A stretch of DNA of 64,000 nucleotides, taken from Craterostigma plantagineum. Lineage: Eukaryota > Streptophyta > Magnoliopsida > Lamiales > Linderniaceae. The stretch covers positions 62,001 to 126,000 of the forward strand of contig JAPQWV010000305.1 in the NCBI GenBank assembly GCA_027422505.1, written 5' to 3'. Made by a program: the position numbers and the translations under genes. Below are positions 1 through 11,620 of the stretch, piece after piece (the stretch's first letter is position 1; each line of letters starts with the position of its first letter). The notes below the pieces were generated by a model. The model did not search any database. It was not told where the DNA came from and saw nothing but the letters and a program-made list of their open reading frames with translations.

Positions 1-299
1 TATGTTAAAGAGTTTTACTTATATACGATAATGGCCCAGCCCATTAGTTCAATAAATTAAAACATGCCAGCCCATTAGTTCAGTAACTATCTTCACGGTC
101 TGCTCACTCACGCACCTCTCACTCAGCTCACACAATCGCCTCACCCAAGTGGTCTTGTTCGGCGTGCACTTTCTTGAACCCTTTTAGCTGCACAACCTGC
201 GAAATATGTGGAACGCGAGCCTCTGCTTCGCTGATATCCACGCTCGAAATCGACGAACACGATGAAATCGAGATGGGTTCTTCGATTGGCAGTGTTTTC

Positions 300-966
300 T
301 TTTCCCCTAAAAGGCTGAGTCAGTACTGGGAAGGAAAATAGTGACGATGATTGTGATGGGGTGAGTGATTTCGATAGGGTTAGAACTGTTGAAGTTGACG
401 ATGATGATGACGAGGTTGTTGAACTTCAAGCCTTCGGAGTTTTCTATTCAGGTGAGTGGATTTACGATTTCTTGATGTGTTTCATTTGTAATCCCAACAG
501 GCTACAGCCGGATTTTTATTTTTTAAAAAAAAAATTTTTTTTCAAGAGATTCGGTGAACTTCAAACAAGTCATTGGAATCAAACCTAAGCATTTTAAAAA
601 TAGCCAATCGAGCAAAAAAACAAATTTGATTTCTATTAATTGCACGCAAGAACTTGAAAATAAAATACATCTATACGTTTTGACTGCAGTAATTTTTTTG
701 GGGCAGCCCTCAAGTTTATAATTTTCAATTTCAGGGAACAGTGAAACTTTATCATGTTACGAACATCATCATCTCCGTTCCATGTTACGGCCATACTCTC
801 ATGGGGTGTAGATTCCGAACTAATGGAATCACATTTTTCCCGTAAACTTTTGGAAGATATCTACGAAGTTTATGGTACTAGGAATTGGGATCAAATAAAG
901 GTCATCGATATATCGTCAACTTCCGACGAATGCCATACTCGTGCTGTCAAGTTCCACTTCCATTAA
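300..966 (+). pseudogene. Decayed gene fragment of unknown family, two candidate exons
   Basis: I do not recognise this gene. A first open stretch encodes an acidic segment with a run of five Asp plus Glu, and ends at a good donor (CAG|GTGAGT, exon end about 451). A matching acceptor (TTTCAG|GG) at 734 opens a second exon to the stop at 964-966. The spliced frame runs from the acidic segment into residues SGNSETLSCYEHH. It then hits a stop beside a GGGG run near 806. A one-base shift there restores a longer open frame (ELMESHFSRKLLEDIYEVYG) to 966. No ATG precedes the acidic part in frame; a TGA lies just upstream of it. The intron-like spacing and the frameshift suggest a broken or transposon-captured gene piece rather than a working gene. 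Confidence 0.3.
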
Positions 967-1540
967 TGCATTGTATTTGAACAAGTGTATACAATAATGA
1001 AGCATATGATTAACAACTCAGAAACTAAATAAAAAAGCACTCTACAATACATAGACAACCTAATCAAATTGAAAGAATATCTTTTTTTATTCGTCTCAGT
1101 CATCAGAGAATCACGACCCATATGCCGAAACACATCGATCATCGGATAATCAAGACATGTACCGATAAACATAAATCATCAGAGAATCACGACCCATATG
1201 ACCGTCAAATGAAGGAAAATGTGCGAAAATATACCTAAATCACCTCAACTCTGGTAGTCCGCACTTTGGAGACAACTATTTGTGGTCGAAAGAGGCGATC
1301 GAGCACCGAGGAGAGCCAAGGACCAAATTCATTTCTTGCACGATGTTTCTTCGTTAGTTGAAGGGTTTATTTCTTTCACTGTATTTTCTTTTTAATATTA
1401 ATATGAACGTCGCATCAATTTTTATTATATATTTATTTGAGGAAGGACATGGCAATACGATACCTGTCATATGTGGGAGTTAAAAGGATATTGTGGTAAT
1501 TGGCATATGAGGGAGTTAATATAATATATTAGATATTTTT
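967..1540. other. Gene-free stretch with a short direct repeat
   Basis: No coding signal is seen. A block of about 24 bases (CATCAGAGAATCACGACCC plus ATATG) occurs twice, near 1100 and near 1169. Confidence 0.4.
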
Positions 1541-1658
1541 TTATGACGAACCGAGCTTTTCGAGCCGAGCTCGATCAAGCTCGAGCCCACTTATACATAA
1601 TCGAGCCGAGCCCGAGCCGGGCCATGCTCGGACTCGGCTCGGCTCATTTTCAGCCCTA
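1540..1658. mobile_element. hAT-like terminal segment (one end only)
   Basis: A GC-rich patch made of repeated GAGCCGAGC / GCTCGGCTC words in both orientations ends in CTCATTTTCAGCCCTA. Read in reverse this is TAGGGCTGAAAATGAG, a typical hAT terminus, with repeated subterminal words as hAT transposases use. The base after the terminus starts a possible 8-bp target copy (AATCCACG, 1659-1666). I did not find the partner end inside the window, so the other end may lie left of position 1 or be lost. Confidence 0.45.
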
Positions 1659-1839
1659 AATCCACGAAACAATACTTAGGGGGACTGATCCCTAAGTTTG
1701 AACTTCAAGTAGGGATTTTACTCTAAAATACCCTCTCTTGTTTTGATAGTTAAAATATAAAATAAATGAAAAAGTTATTATAAAAAACTATGCACTACAT
1801 AAGTTGAATTTTCGGTATTTTATTCAAAATTATATTAAT

Positions 1840-1872
1840 TGTACACACATAGAGTGTGCAAGGATGACTAGT
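1840..1872 (+). mobile_element. Possible Helitron 3' terminus
   Basis: The bases CACAC (1844-1848), a 5-base loop and GTGTG (1854-1858) form a small hairpin. CTAG follows at 1868-1871 and then T at 1872. A hairpin about ten bases before CTAG|T is the standard Helitron 3' end. The stem is only 5 bp and no 5' TC end could be fixed. Confidence 0.3.
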
Positions 1873-2694
1873 ATATATTAAAACGATATCTTGATATCTC
1901 ATTAATCAAACTAAAAATTCATACTACATAATTAAACCACCCAAAAATCCTTCTATCAACAATGAACGTTAAAGTAAAAAGTCCAACTAAATTCCATATT
2001 TCGAGATTGTGTGGGTAAAGGATTGCCATATAAAAATCATTTTGCAATTAAAAAATATAATAAAATCGAGTGCATAAATATTTGGGTTCGTTTCAGGCCT
2101 CAAGATAAGTTTCATTTAGGTTTTAGGATGCTGTCAGAAAATTCATAGTTTTAAGGATACGATTTCCGCATAACCACTTAAGTATTCTGTTGCACTTACT
2201 GTTCTACAGCAGAACCACTTCATGGGTCTACATTACCACATCATGAATCTACAGTACCTCTTAATTGTTCTGAAATATCACTTCGTTGTTCTCCGATACC
2301 AATTCATATACACTGTACAACACTTGCCTAAATTTAGGTCATTATCTCTAAAGTTCATAAAAATTGGGTCCTTAAAACTAATTTTCTGACATGGGCCTGA
2401 AATCTAATTTGAAACATAATTGGGGTCTGAAACTTAATTTGCCGTAAATATTTTCATATGAGGGCTAAAGCTAGTTATTATTACAATTTCTCTTCTTCGA
2501 AATTGGGTCGAATCACAATTTTCTCTTTTGGGCTTAATTCAATTCAATATAACAAATAAAAGGGTTAATTAGACTTCATGCCCTATTTAGTAGTTTGGGT
2601 TTGGGTTCAGGCCCCATCAGATTTTTCTTTAAAATTAAAGATCCACTTTTCGAAAAATTCAGAGGTCAGGCCCTAAAATGACACGATACCTAAA
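1873..2694. other. AT-rich gene-free DNA
   Basis: No open frame with family resemblance. Several diffuse repeats of phrases such as CTTAATTTTAAAAC are seen, consistent with decayed transposon DNA. Confidence 0.4.
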
Positions 2695-3046
2695 TGATTC
2701 GATAACAAGTTTCCAAATAATTATAACATGCGCTGAAAAAGAACACTTCAATTCATTTGGATAACAAAAGTCTTGTATTGAGTACCATATGGTGTCTATT
2801 TAGTAACAAATAATGCCGCAGAAGTAACACATCATTAAAAAATAATACCGCTTCTTGCAACATCAATTGTTAATGTGTTATTGTAGGAAGCGGTATTATT
2901 TTTGAATGATTTGTTACTTCTGCGACATTATTTGTTACTAAATAGACACCATATGATAATCAATACAAGACTGTTGTTATCCAAATGAAAGGAAGTGTTC
3001 TTTTTCAGCGCAGACTGTTATAATTGTTTGGAAACTTGTTACTTAT
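2695..3046. repeat. Large fold-back (MITE-like) inverted repeat
   Basis: Two arms of about 160 bp (roughly 2695-2854 and 2887-3046) are near-perfect reverse complements around a 32-base centre. Matched words include TTTGTTACTAAATAGACACC on one arm against GGTGTCTATTTAGTAACAAA on the other, and AATAATACCGCTTC against GAAGCGGTATTATT. There are a few mismatches and one 3-base indel. It has no coding capacity. A transcript would fold into one long hairpin, so it could be a fold-back transposon or a small-RNA source. No clear target duplication was found. Confidence 0.85.
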
Positions 3047-3704
3047 GTGATCCTCCTATTTTGAACCCTAAGGGTTCAATGAACCCTTCTTGAACCTCTA
3101 CACGACCATCCACCTGTTTCCCTAGATAGAAAATTCATCATTATAGGGAGCAATGCTCCTCTAATAGATTATCAATTTTAAATCTCGAAACATGTAATAA
3201 GATCGAAACGCTAATGATTCGATCTTTTATAGGAGAACACTAATGGTCGTGGCACCGGGGGTGGTTTAGGGTTTACAGTTTTAGGTTTATGGTGTAATAC
3301 CACATGATGGAAAATAGAGTAACTTTTATTATTTATTTAGTAACAGATACTGTACTTTTAGTACCACTTTAGATAATCTAAGTAACGCTTCGATTTTATG
3401 TAGTAAAAAAACAGTTCGATGCCCAAAATCATTGAACAGATCTGCTACACAAAATACCACATAAAAAAACAAGGTGCTAACAATTACTGTGCTCGATCAT
3501 TATGAAAAATGGGGTTTGATAGTCCGATATAATAAATATGTCTGTTAATAATATTTTACTATCGGTAAGTAACATTTTGTGACGTTAAAGTAACACATGT
3601 TTTCTACGGTAACAAATCAGCATAATTGTGTAACATAAAACTGACGTCAAATACCCATTCAGAGTCACTTTATTAAGGGTAATTTCATCAAAACACAGTT
3701 TTGG
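3047..3704. other. Gene-free DNA beside the fold-back repeat
   Basis: No gene seen. Words from the fold-back arms recur (for example TTTAGTAACAGATACTG near 3338), so this may belong to the same decayed element family. Confidence 0.4.
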
Positions 3705-4161
3705 GTCCTTTTTAGGGGTGGGCATAATTCGGTTTACCGAACCGAATTACCAAAAAATAGAAAGTTCGGTACAAACCGAACCGAATTGTTCGGTTCGGTA
3801 TTTGATACATAGGTTTAAAATTTTTGGTATTTCGGCTCGGTATAGAATTTTTGGTTCGGTAATTTCGGTATACCGAATTACGAAAATTTTTAAATTAAAA
3901 TATATTATATTATATTAAAATTGACAATATAAATATAATTAAATTAAATTATATATATTGATTTAAATATTACAGAATTTTTTTTTTTTACTTTTTGTCG
4001 GAAATTCGATTATTTCGGTAAAAACTGAATTTATCGAAAAATTTTTGGTAAAAATCGAATACCGAACCGGCAAATTCGGTTCCATATTCGGTTTTTAAAT
4101 AGGTGAACCGAAATTTCAGTTCGAATACGGTACGTACCGAACGAACACCCCTAGTCCTTTT
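3705..4161. mobile_element. hAT-type MITE, copy 1 (TAGGGGTG family)
   Basis: The 441-bp element (3713-4153) starts TAGGGGTG and ends CACCCCTA. It is flanked by a perfect 8-bp duplication GTCCTTTT (3705-3712 and 4154-4161), diagnostic of hAT-superfamily transposition. The interior is AT-rich with repeated TTCGGT / ACCGAA words near both ends and no transposase. It is very similar to the copy at 16144-16586. It ends about 180 bp before the NKAP start codon, so it may affect that promoter. Confidence 0.9.
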
Positions 4162-4331
4162 CACTTAATTTTTCTAAAAATAGATCCATAAAACTAAAGA
4201 AAATCCTGAGGCCTGATTCCTAATTTTAAAATATAGGAGGGCATGACACAAAATTTGCCCCAAATAAAACCCATTGCAATGCAATGATATTAGCTTTGAC
4301 GGTTTGTGCTCTCAATTTCTCGTAATCAATA

Positions 4332-5801
4332 ATGGGTAGACTTTCCTCAGCCGTTGAAAGGCCTGAACGCCGCCGCGTAAGCCATCGCGAGAACGGAAGA
4401 GACTCTCCGCCTTCTCACAACCGCCGTATTCTCCGCCGTAGCAGAAGCCGAAGCCGAAGTCGAAGCCCCGTCGGCAATGGTTACAACAGGTACCGTCGTT
4501 CCTCTCCTGATTACTCATACCCTAATCACGAGCAAACCGTAAGATCCACCGAGACTAGGGAATTTGACCGCGATAATCGTGGTAAACCCTATTTGGATCG
4601 TGATTATAATGGGAATCGAAAGCACGCGGATTCTGAATCCGACGAGGAATTGAAAGGATTAGGGTTTGAGGAGTACCGAAGGCTGAAGCGACAGAAATTG
4701 AGAAAGATGATGAGATATTGCATATGGAACTGTACTCCTAGTCCACCTAGGAATCCAAATGAGAAGTCCGATGACGAATTGGAGGAGGAAAAGGTCAATC
4801 TTGAGGATGGTAAGAAGATAGAGAATTCGAAGAAGAGTTTGAGCAATAGCGGGTCTGAGTCAGAATCTGAGACCGATGACTCGGAGTCAGGTTCAGATGA
4901 TTCCTCTCGGAACAAAAGAAAAAGTAAGAAGCGAAGTTCGAAAAGGAAGAGACGGGCACCGAAAAAGCCTGTTTCTGACAGTGAGAGCGATGATTCGAGC
5001 AGCGAGGAAGACTCAGAGGTGGATAACAGAAGGAGAAGGAAGAGAAGGAGCAGGCAAAAGAGTCGAAGGAGTCGAAAGAGTAGCCGCAGCAGGAGAAAGA
5101 AAAGCAGCCGAAAGAGCGAGAGCGATACTGAAAGCAGCAGTGATGATGATTCAGACATGAGTGATCATGTCAAAAGCAAGCGTGCATCCAAAAGAAGCAA
5201 GAAGAAGAGAGAATCTGAGAGTGACGGTTCATATTCAGACAAGATTATTTCTGATTCAGAGCCCAAAGCTGTTACAGATGTGGTTCAGGACGAGGTGAAG
5301 GTCAGTAACGAAGAAGAGCTACTGAAATTTACAGAAATGCTGGAATCAAGAAAGAAGTCCAACCTAGAGGATGATGAACCCATGATCGTGGGACCGATGC
5401 CTCTGCCCAAAGCTGAAGGGCATATAAGCTACGGCGGTGCCCTTAGGCCCGGGGAAGGTGATGCTATAGCCCAATATGTCCAACAAGGTAAGCGTATTCC
5501 CCGTAGAGGTGAAGTGGGACTCTCCGCCGAAGAGATATCCAAGTTTGAGTCCCTTGGCTATGTGATGAGTGGTAGTAGGCATCAGAGGATGAATGCCATT
5601 CGTATAAGGAAAGAAAACCAAGTTTACAGCGCTGAGGATAAGAGGGCTTTGGCCATGTTCAACTACGAGGAGAAGGCCAAGCGCGAGCAGAAGGTTATGG
5701 CTGATTTGCAGCGTTTGGTTCAGCGTCATATCGGGCAGGATGTGGGCCCCGCCCACGACCCATTTGGTGGAAGAGCTGGGGAGGGCGGTGACGACGAGTG
5801 A
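4332..5801 (+). CDS. NKAP / SynMuv-product family nuclear protein
   Basis: Single-exon gene, 489 residues. The N-terminus is rich in Arg-Ser dipeptides (around residues 36-47). The middle (about 150-330) is a Lys/Arg/Ser and Asp/Glu mixed-charge, low-complexity region. The C-terminal third holds the conserved NKAP domain, with MIVGPMPLP near residue 352, SYGGALRPGEGDAIAQYV, then GKRIPRRGEVGLSAEEI and YVMSGSRHQRMNAIRIRKEN. Known family members are nuclear RNA-binding or splicing-associated proteins and transcriptional regulators; a role in pre-mRNA processing here is inferred. The start was chosen because the arginine-rich N-terminus typical of plant homologues follows this ATG. The frame is intact throughout. 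A hAT MITE sits about 180 bp upstream and a long TCTA microsatellite just after the stop. The Arg/Ser-rich part reads open in other frames too, which is only composition. Confidence 0.93.
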   Translation: MGRLSSAVERPERRRVSHRENGRDSPPSHNRRILRRSRSRSRSRSPVGNGYNRYRRSSPDYSYPNHEQTVRSTETREFDRDNRGKPYLDRDYNGNRKHADSESDEELKGLGFEEYRRLKRQKLRKMMRYCIWNCTPSPPRNPNEKSDDELEEEKVNLEDGKKIENSKKSLSNSGSESESETDDSESGSDDSSRNKRKSKKRSSKRKRRAPKKPVSDSESDDSSSEEDSEVDNRRRRKRRSRQKSRRSRKSSRSRRKKSSRKSESDTESSSDDDSDMSDHVKSKRASKRSKKKRESESDGSYSDKIISDSEPKAVTDVVQDEVKVSNEEELLKFTEMLESRKKSNLEDDEPMIVGPMPLPKAEGHISYGGALRPGEGDAIAQYVQQGKRIPRRGEVGLSAEEISKFESLGYVMSGSRHQRMNAIRIRKENQVYSAEDKRALAMFNYEEKAKREQKVMADLQRLVQRHIGQDVGPAHDPFGGRAGEGGDDE

Positions 5802-5867
5802 TTAGGTTCGTTTCTTAGTTCGTTATTATGGTTTTGGATGGATACTTGCTTGAGTTTATGCTGCTAG

Positions 5868-6877
<1,010 letters not shown>

Positions 6878-7826
6878 ATGAACACTATTAATTTCTGTCT
6901 TTTCCTTTCCAAAAGCTGTATTGCTATCTTACAACTTGGTGGTAAGACACAAGCTGCCACTCCTCCTCCTCCTCCTCCTCCTCCTCCTCCTCCTCCTCCT
7001 TTTTCTTCTTCTTCTTCTTCTTCTTCTTCAAACAAGCCCGAAAACCTAGTCAAGTGCATCTACAAGTGCCAATCTCAGACCTTTCAAGTCTTCATCACAC
7101 TCACATGGATCAAACCACACCTAATAATGGGCGGCGGCCCGAATCTTACCATCGTCATCGAAGACTCAAGCAACAAAACCCTCCTCTGCAAACTCTACAT
7201 CAAACCGTGGTTAGCGATGTTTAAAAGAAAGGGCACCAAATCCTCGGCGGTGGTCCCCACGTCGACCGTCGAAATCCAATGGGATTTCTCTTGCGCTAAG
7301 TTCGGTTCGAGCCCAGAATCACTCGAGCCATTCTTTCTAACCGTCATCCTGAACAATGAGCTTCTCTTACGTATAGGCGAAAAGGAAGACGACTCCTTCA
7401 AGAAAAGGGCAATTCTTGTTGCTAAAAGGGAACACATGTCGTTGAAGAAGTGTTACACTTCTAGGGCACAGTTTTTCGACAAATATAGGATGCACACAAC
7501 CAAAATAGAGTGCGATCATTGCGGGAATTACGACAAGTGTTTGGAGATTAGCATAGACAATAGGTTCGTCTTGAAAGTGATGAGGCTAAAGTGGAAATTT
7601 AGGGGAAACCATACTATCTTCGTGGACGGAATTGAAGTCCAACTTAATTGGGACGTTCATAACTGGATATTTGGTGGCAGGCGAAACGGGGGTATTTTTG
7701 TTCAAGACCCACGGGTTGAGGGATGAATTACGGGCCGACCCGGCTTCGCCGTGCTTGAAGACGAGTAAGGAAGACGAAGAGTCGCATTGCTTTTCTCTGG
7801 CGTTGTGTGCTTGGAAGAATGAATAG
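6878..7826 (+). CDS. DUF868 family protein, frameshifted near the C-terminus
   Basis: Plant-specific DUF868 (PF05910) protein of unknown biochemical role. The main frame (6878-7726, 282 residues) shows the family order: NLVKCIYKCQ near residue 55, LCKLYIKPWL, IQWDFSCAKFGSSPE, LVAKREHMSLKKCYTSRAQF, and RLKWKFRGNHTIFVDG leading to WDVHNWIF. Family members then continue with a phenylalanine-rich strand and a tail. Here that tail (TGVFLFKTHGLRDEL ... FSLALCAWK) lies in the +1-shifted frame, ending at 7826. A shift of one base between about 7665 and 7692, near a run of five G, separates the two. It may be a real mutation or an assembly error. The N-terminus has Pro13 and Ser9 runs encoded by CTC and TCT microsatellites (about 6960-7030). 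The true start is uncertain; family N-termini are variable. Confidence 0.8.
6961..7030 (+). repeat. CTC/TCT trinucleotide repeats inside the DUF868 coding region
   Basis: About 13 CTC-type codons followed by about 9 TCT-type codons encode Pro and Ser homopolymers. They are in frame with the conserved domain, so length changes would alter the protein but not shift it. Confidence 0.9.
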
Positions 7827-8336
7827 AGATGATTTTCTTCCCTTGATTGCATGGAGACAAACATTGGACTCTTACCATTATGAGCATGATTTTTGTTTCT
7901 ACACCAGTATGTAAATGGCATTAGGGTATAATGCCAAAATCCAACTAGCACAGACAGATATATATTCAGTTTCAAAGAACAAACAAGATAGCATCGCAAT
8001 CTCCATAAATAAGATATAATCAAAGTTTGGAAAGAATGCAGGAATCAAAATCCAAACTCAAGTTCGAACATAGATAGGTATAAACAAGTTTAAACATCAC
8101 CTCGTCTACGATTTGATATGATCCCATAATTATATGTACAAAACACCGCCACTTCGGTACGCCCCACAGCTTATTCCGGTTAGAATACCAATTAACTCCT
8201 CCATTGGCGTTCACCACGACGAATACCTATTGCCCGAAAAAGGGTCATAATATATAATAGCAATAATATCAGACAAGCCGTGATCTGTTGCGTTGCGGGC
8301 ATAAATAGCAGACAATGATCGTATATTATTAGGTCT
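7827..8336. other. Intergenic DNA between two tail-to-tail genes
   Basis: Shared 3' region of the DUF868 gene (plus) and the F-box gene (minus). No further gene is seen. Confidence 0.4.
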
Positions 8337-10936
8337 TCAGTTCTTACCTCGTTTTCTAGCAGCCCACCTACACCACAACTTCTTCCTCGTCCTGGCGTTC
8401 TCCACAGGAGTATCTGTTATTACACTTAGCTCGGGCCTCATATCAGCTAGCAGACGCAACTCAGGGAACCTGAGAAACAGATTGTGCATTAGGGTGGGGA
8501 TATGTTGCCGGCAAATAACTAACATAGGCGTACAATACCTTGTACCATATAGTCGAGGGTACTGAGGACTTGACACGTCCTGTCATGGGACAAACGGAAA
8601 TTGTAAGTTCAGTTAGGAATTATAAAGGGGGAAAATGCGAGGAAGGGATTTATTTGGGTCAAGCTTACAATATGCAGAAGGCGAGCGAAGCGTCCTACAG
8701 CCGTTGCTTTAAGCAACAATGAGACTTCTTCCTGTTTACGAAATTTAAGGTCGGAAACATCGTATTATAGGAAAAGAGCAGACCTTCTATAAATATATAT
8801 ATGTGGATATTAATTACATAGAAAAGATTGATCATCCTTACTCTTCTTAAATGTATGCAGTCTCGCAACATAAGGCACTCTAACGAACTACTCGCCCCCA
8901 CTCCATCAAAGTACCTACGATAGCAGCATGGTGCGAAAACATGCATGAGAATGTAACACAAACAAAATGGACACCTATCCTATAAGACGTATTTCTGCTT
9001 CAAAAAGAAAAAGTACCAATAATACCTATGGAATTCTCCCGTGAAGCCATAGGAAGTTGAAAAGTCAGCATACTTCAACTTAACCAAAAACTGCACGTCA
9101 TTTTCGAGATAAAGAGTCCATAAATATTCATAGAAAGGAGCATTATAGGAATAAACACTTATAGTTTCTCACCAACATGCAAGCATACCACGAAAAGAAC
9201 ACGAACTCGTTCGTCAGGCAGATTGCATCCTCTGAGTGTCAGTGAGGATAAACATGGAAAGCGAGTCGCTAGAACGACACAAGTTCCAAGTTTCAGACAG
9301 TCATATCTAGCTGATGATTCAAAAAATATGCGCTCAATCAGCGGGCATTTCCAAAGAGAATCCAGAAGTTCCATGTGGCTGTCAGAAGGAAAATACTCAG
9401 ACTTTAGAGAGTCCCAAAATATTATGATAGTAGGTCGATCAAGAAGCATGCATATAGGTCACACATATCATTTTCTTCAAGTTGCACGAACGGATAGATG
9501 CCAGGTTAGCGCAAGGTATATAGTTCACACATCTAATGCACTACTGAAGAAGCTAACTTCTCGAATGCAGCGTGGTAAAATAGGAAATAGCACAAAACAG
9601 CAACAAGGGATGTTAACTGAAGCAATTAAAATAACACCAAAACAGTATGGCCCAAGGGATGTTAACTGAAGCAACAAGTTAACCAATGATACTTACCGGC
9701 CAACCATTTCAAAATCAAGCAAACCAGGGCATGCTGAGAGCGCAGATCCGAGGGAATCATTGTCTAGCTTATCGATATTGTACAGGCACAACTTTTTCAA
9801 CAGGGCCCTTACAACAAGGCAACGCTGACACATGAGGAAAAGAACAAGAATTTTGTTGGAAAAATAAAAACAGATTAAGTGAGTCTGGCAAGCAGTACCC
9901 TGAAGCACCACCATCTGTAACCAATGGAGACAAGCAAGACCCAGTGAGTATGGATATCTCTTTCGCATGGCTTGCGTTTTTGTCAAACTGCAAAAAGTGT
10001 GAACCAAGCTTGAGGGACCTGATGAGCATAGCAAACTTCAACCTTTTAACATACCAAAGAATAATGGCAGACAAGGGAAAAAAATATAACATCCACAGGT
10101 CATACCGAAGATCTTTTCCAGCTCGTTGAATCATAGTTGAAGCCACAGCATCACTGACCTTTGTGGGTGATGAGGTCAGGTCAATATTAGAGAAACACAA
10201 AGGGTCTGTGGAACACTTGTGGAGAAAAGAGCACGCTGCCCCAGCACGACAAACACTTTCTGTGTCGAGCAAAGAGAACACCTGAAATAAAGTAAAGGAA
10301 ATAAAGCACCATAATAATAGAAATCAGGCGTATTATTCAACGAACAGAAGGACGCACATGAATATGGAACGAACAAACTGCCGCAAACAGCTAACCACAT
10401 ATACTAATCATAATGACCTAACTACAGTTTCATTCCTTTCAACGCCAAATAGAACCTCACTGATGTCAAAACGGAAAGGATTAGCAAAGAGATACAATCT
10501 CTGGCCATACATGCATTCCATTCAAGCAATTAGATAGCTTTCAGAAATCACAACTTATCTCATCGAAAACCACATTAAAAAAAACCTAAAATTCATTCAA
10601 AAAAAAAAAAACCTTGATCGTGAGTTCAGAAGGCAGAACCCAAGCGGCTGCGTTGTGGGCTGCCATGCGCGTCCTCTCTGATCGTTTCGCCGCTTCCCCG
10701 AGGTAGGAGGCGAACCGAGCCGCGCGATGGATAACGTCGTCCTTGTCCTCGTCGTACGGATTTGATTCGATAACACGATTGAGAGCCAGGCCTATAGCGT
10801 CGGACGATGAATCGCGGATTTCCAATAATAACTCCAGTAACCCGTCGATCGATTGAACATTTTGTTCCGTTTCGACGATCGGAGCAACGCAAGAGCGCTT
10901 TTGCTTTGGATTATCAGTGCAATCGTCTTCCATCAT
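8337..10936 (-). CDS. F-box protein with LRR-like repeats, At4g02760 type
   Basis: Probable substrate-recognition subunit of an SCF ubiquitin ligase. Exons read from the splice sites: 10936-10613, 10281-10106, 10018-9899, 9807-9697, 9378-9189, 9090-9026, 8914-8842, 8731-8669, and 8579 to the stop at 8337. The last may hold a further short intron (about 8474-8542). All junctions keep phase and use GT-AG. The F-box spans the first intron (WVLPSELTIKV then FSLLDTESVCRAGAACSFL). Leucine-rich segments follow: ALLKKLCLYNIDKLDN, LIERIFFESS, CLSSLTLRGCNL, ADFSTSYGFTGEF, LECLMLRDCIHLRRV. The order matches the Arabidopsis At4g02760 family as I remember it. The N-terminus (SIDGLLELLLEI) fits too. A Helitron begins only about 265 bp upstream of the ATG, so the native promoter is short or altered. 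Exon boundaries near the 3' end are the least certain. Confidence 0.85.
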
Positions 10937-11620
10937 CTTCTATTTTCCCCCCTTTTCTTTCGTTTGTTGTTTTGTTTACTGAATTTGTTTGTTGTTTTGA
11001 GCACGCTGCGGTGCCACGAGTTCATGTATGGGATGGCGCGGTGTGTAACTGTATATTAGTCCTTAAAGAAATCTTATTTACAATTCGATCCTTGTTGGAA
11101 GTTACATGAAGAAATTTAGTGTCGGTGTGAATTTATTTTTTTTGTCAAAGACGTCGTGTCGTTTTTGCAACAAATAATTTAGATGACATTATACGAACAA
11201 TCTATAATAATAATCTATAATATCTAAAAGTTGAACCGGACTGTCCTGCGCCGCCACGTCATCAAGAGAAGTATCCTCCTTGCTTGACACATCAGCAGTA
11301 TATGTGGAAATTACCATTTTGACCTCCATTTAGTTCATCAATATTCTCTTGCTCTCCCTCAAAGTTCAACGCTGTCTGCTCATCTTCCCTCTATTTGCAC
11401 GTATGAGATACATCTTTTTTCAAATTTTCTTCCTACATTTATCTATTGTTGAAACAGCTTCCCATATCAATTACAAATCCGAAATACAGATCCGAAAAGG
11501 GAAGCTTTTTTCTCTGTGATTTGTATTTCTTAGTTCCACTCACGTTAAAGCTGAGAATTGAATTCAATGTGAATTTTTTTCTCTCATACACGAAGACCAT
11601 CATATAGGAATTCGTTTATA

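Noticed and set aside
4604..5158. 184-residue Leu/Ser-rich frame on the minus strand inside the NKAP gene
   Set aside because: It is the reverse reading of the Arg/Lys/Ser codons of NKAP and has no independent signal.
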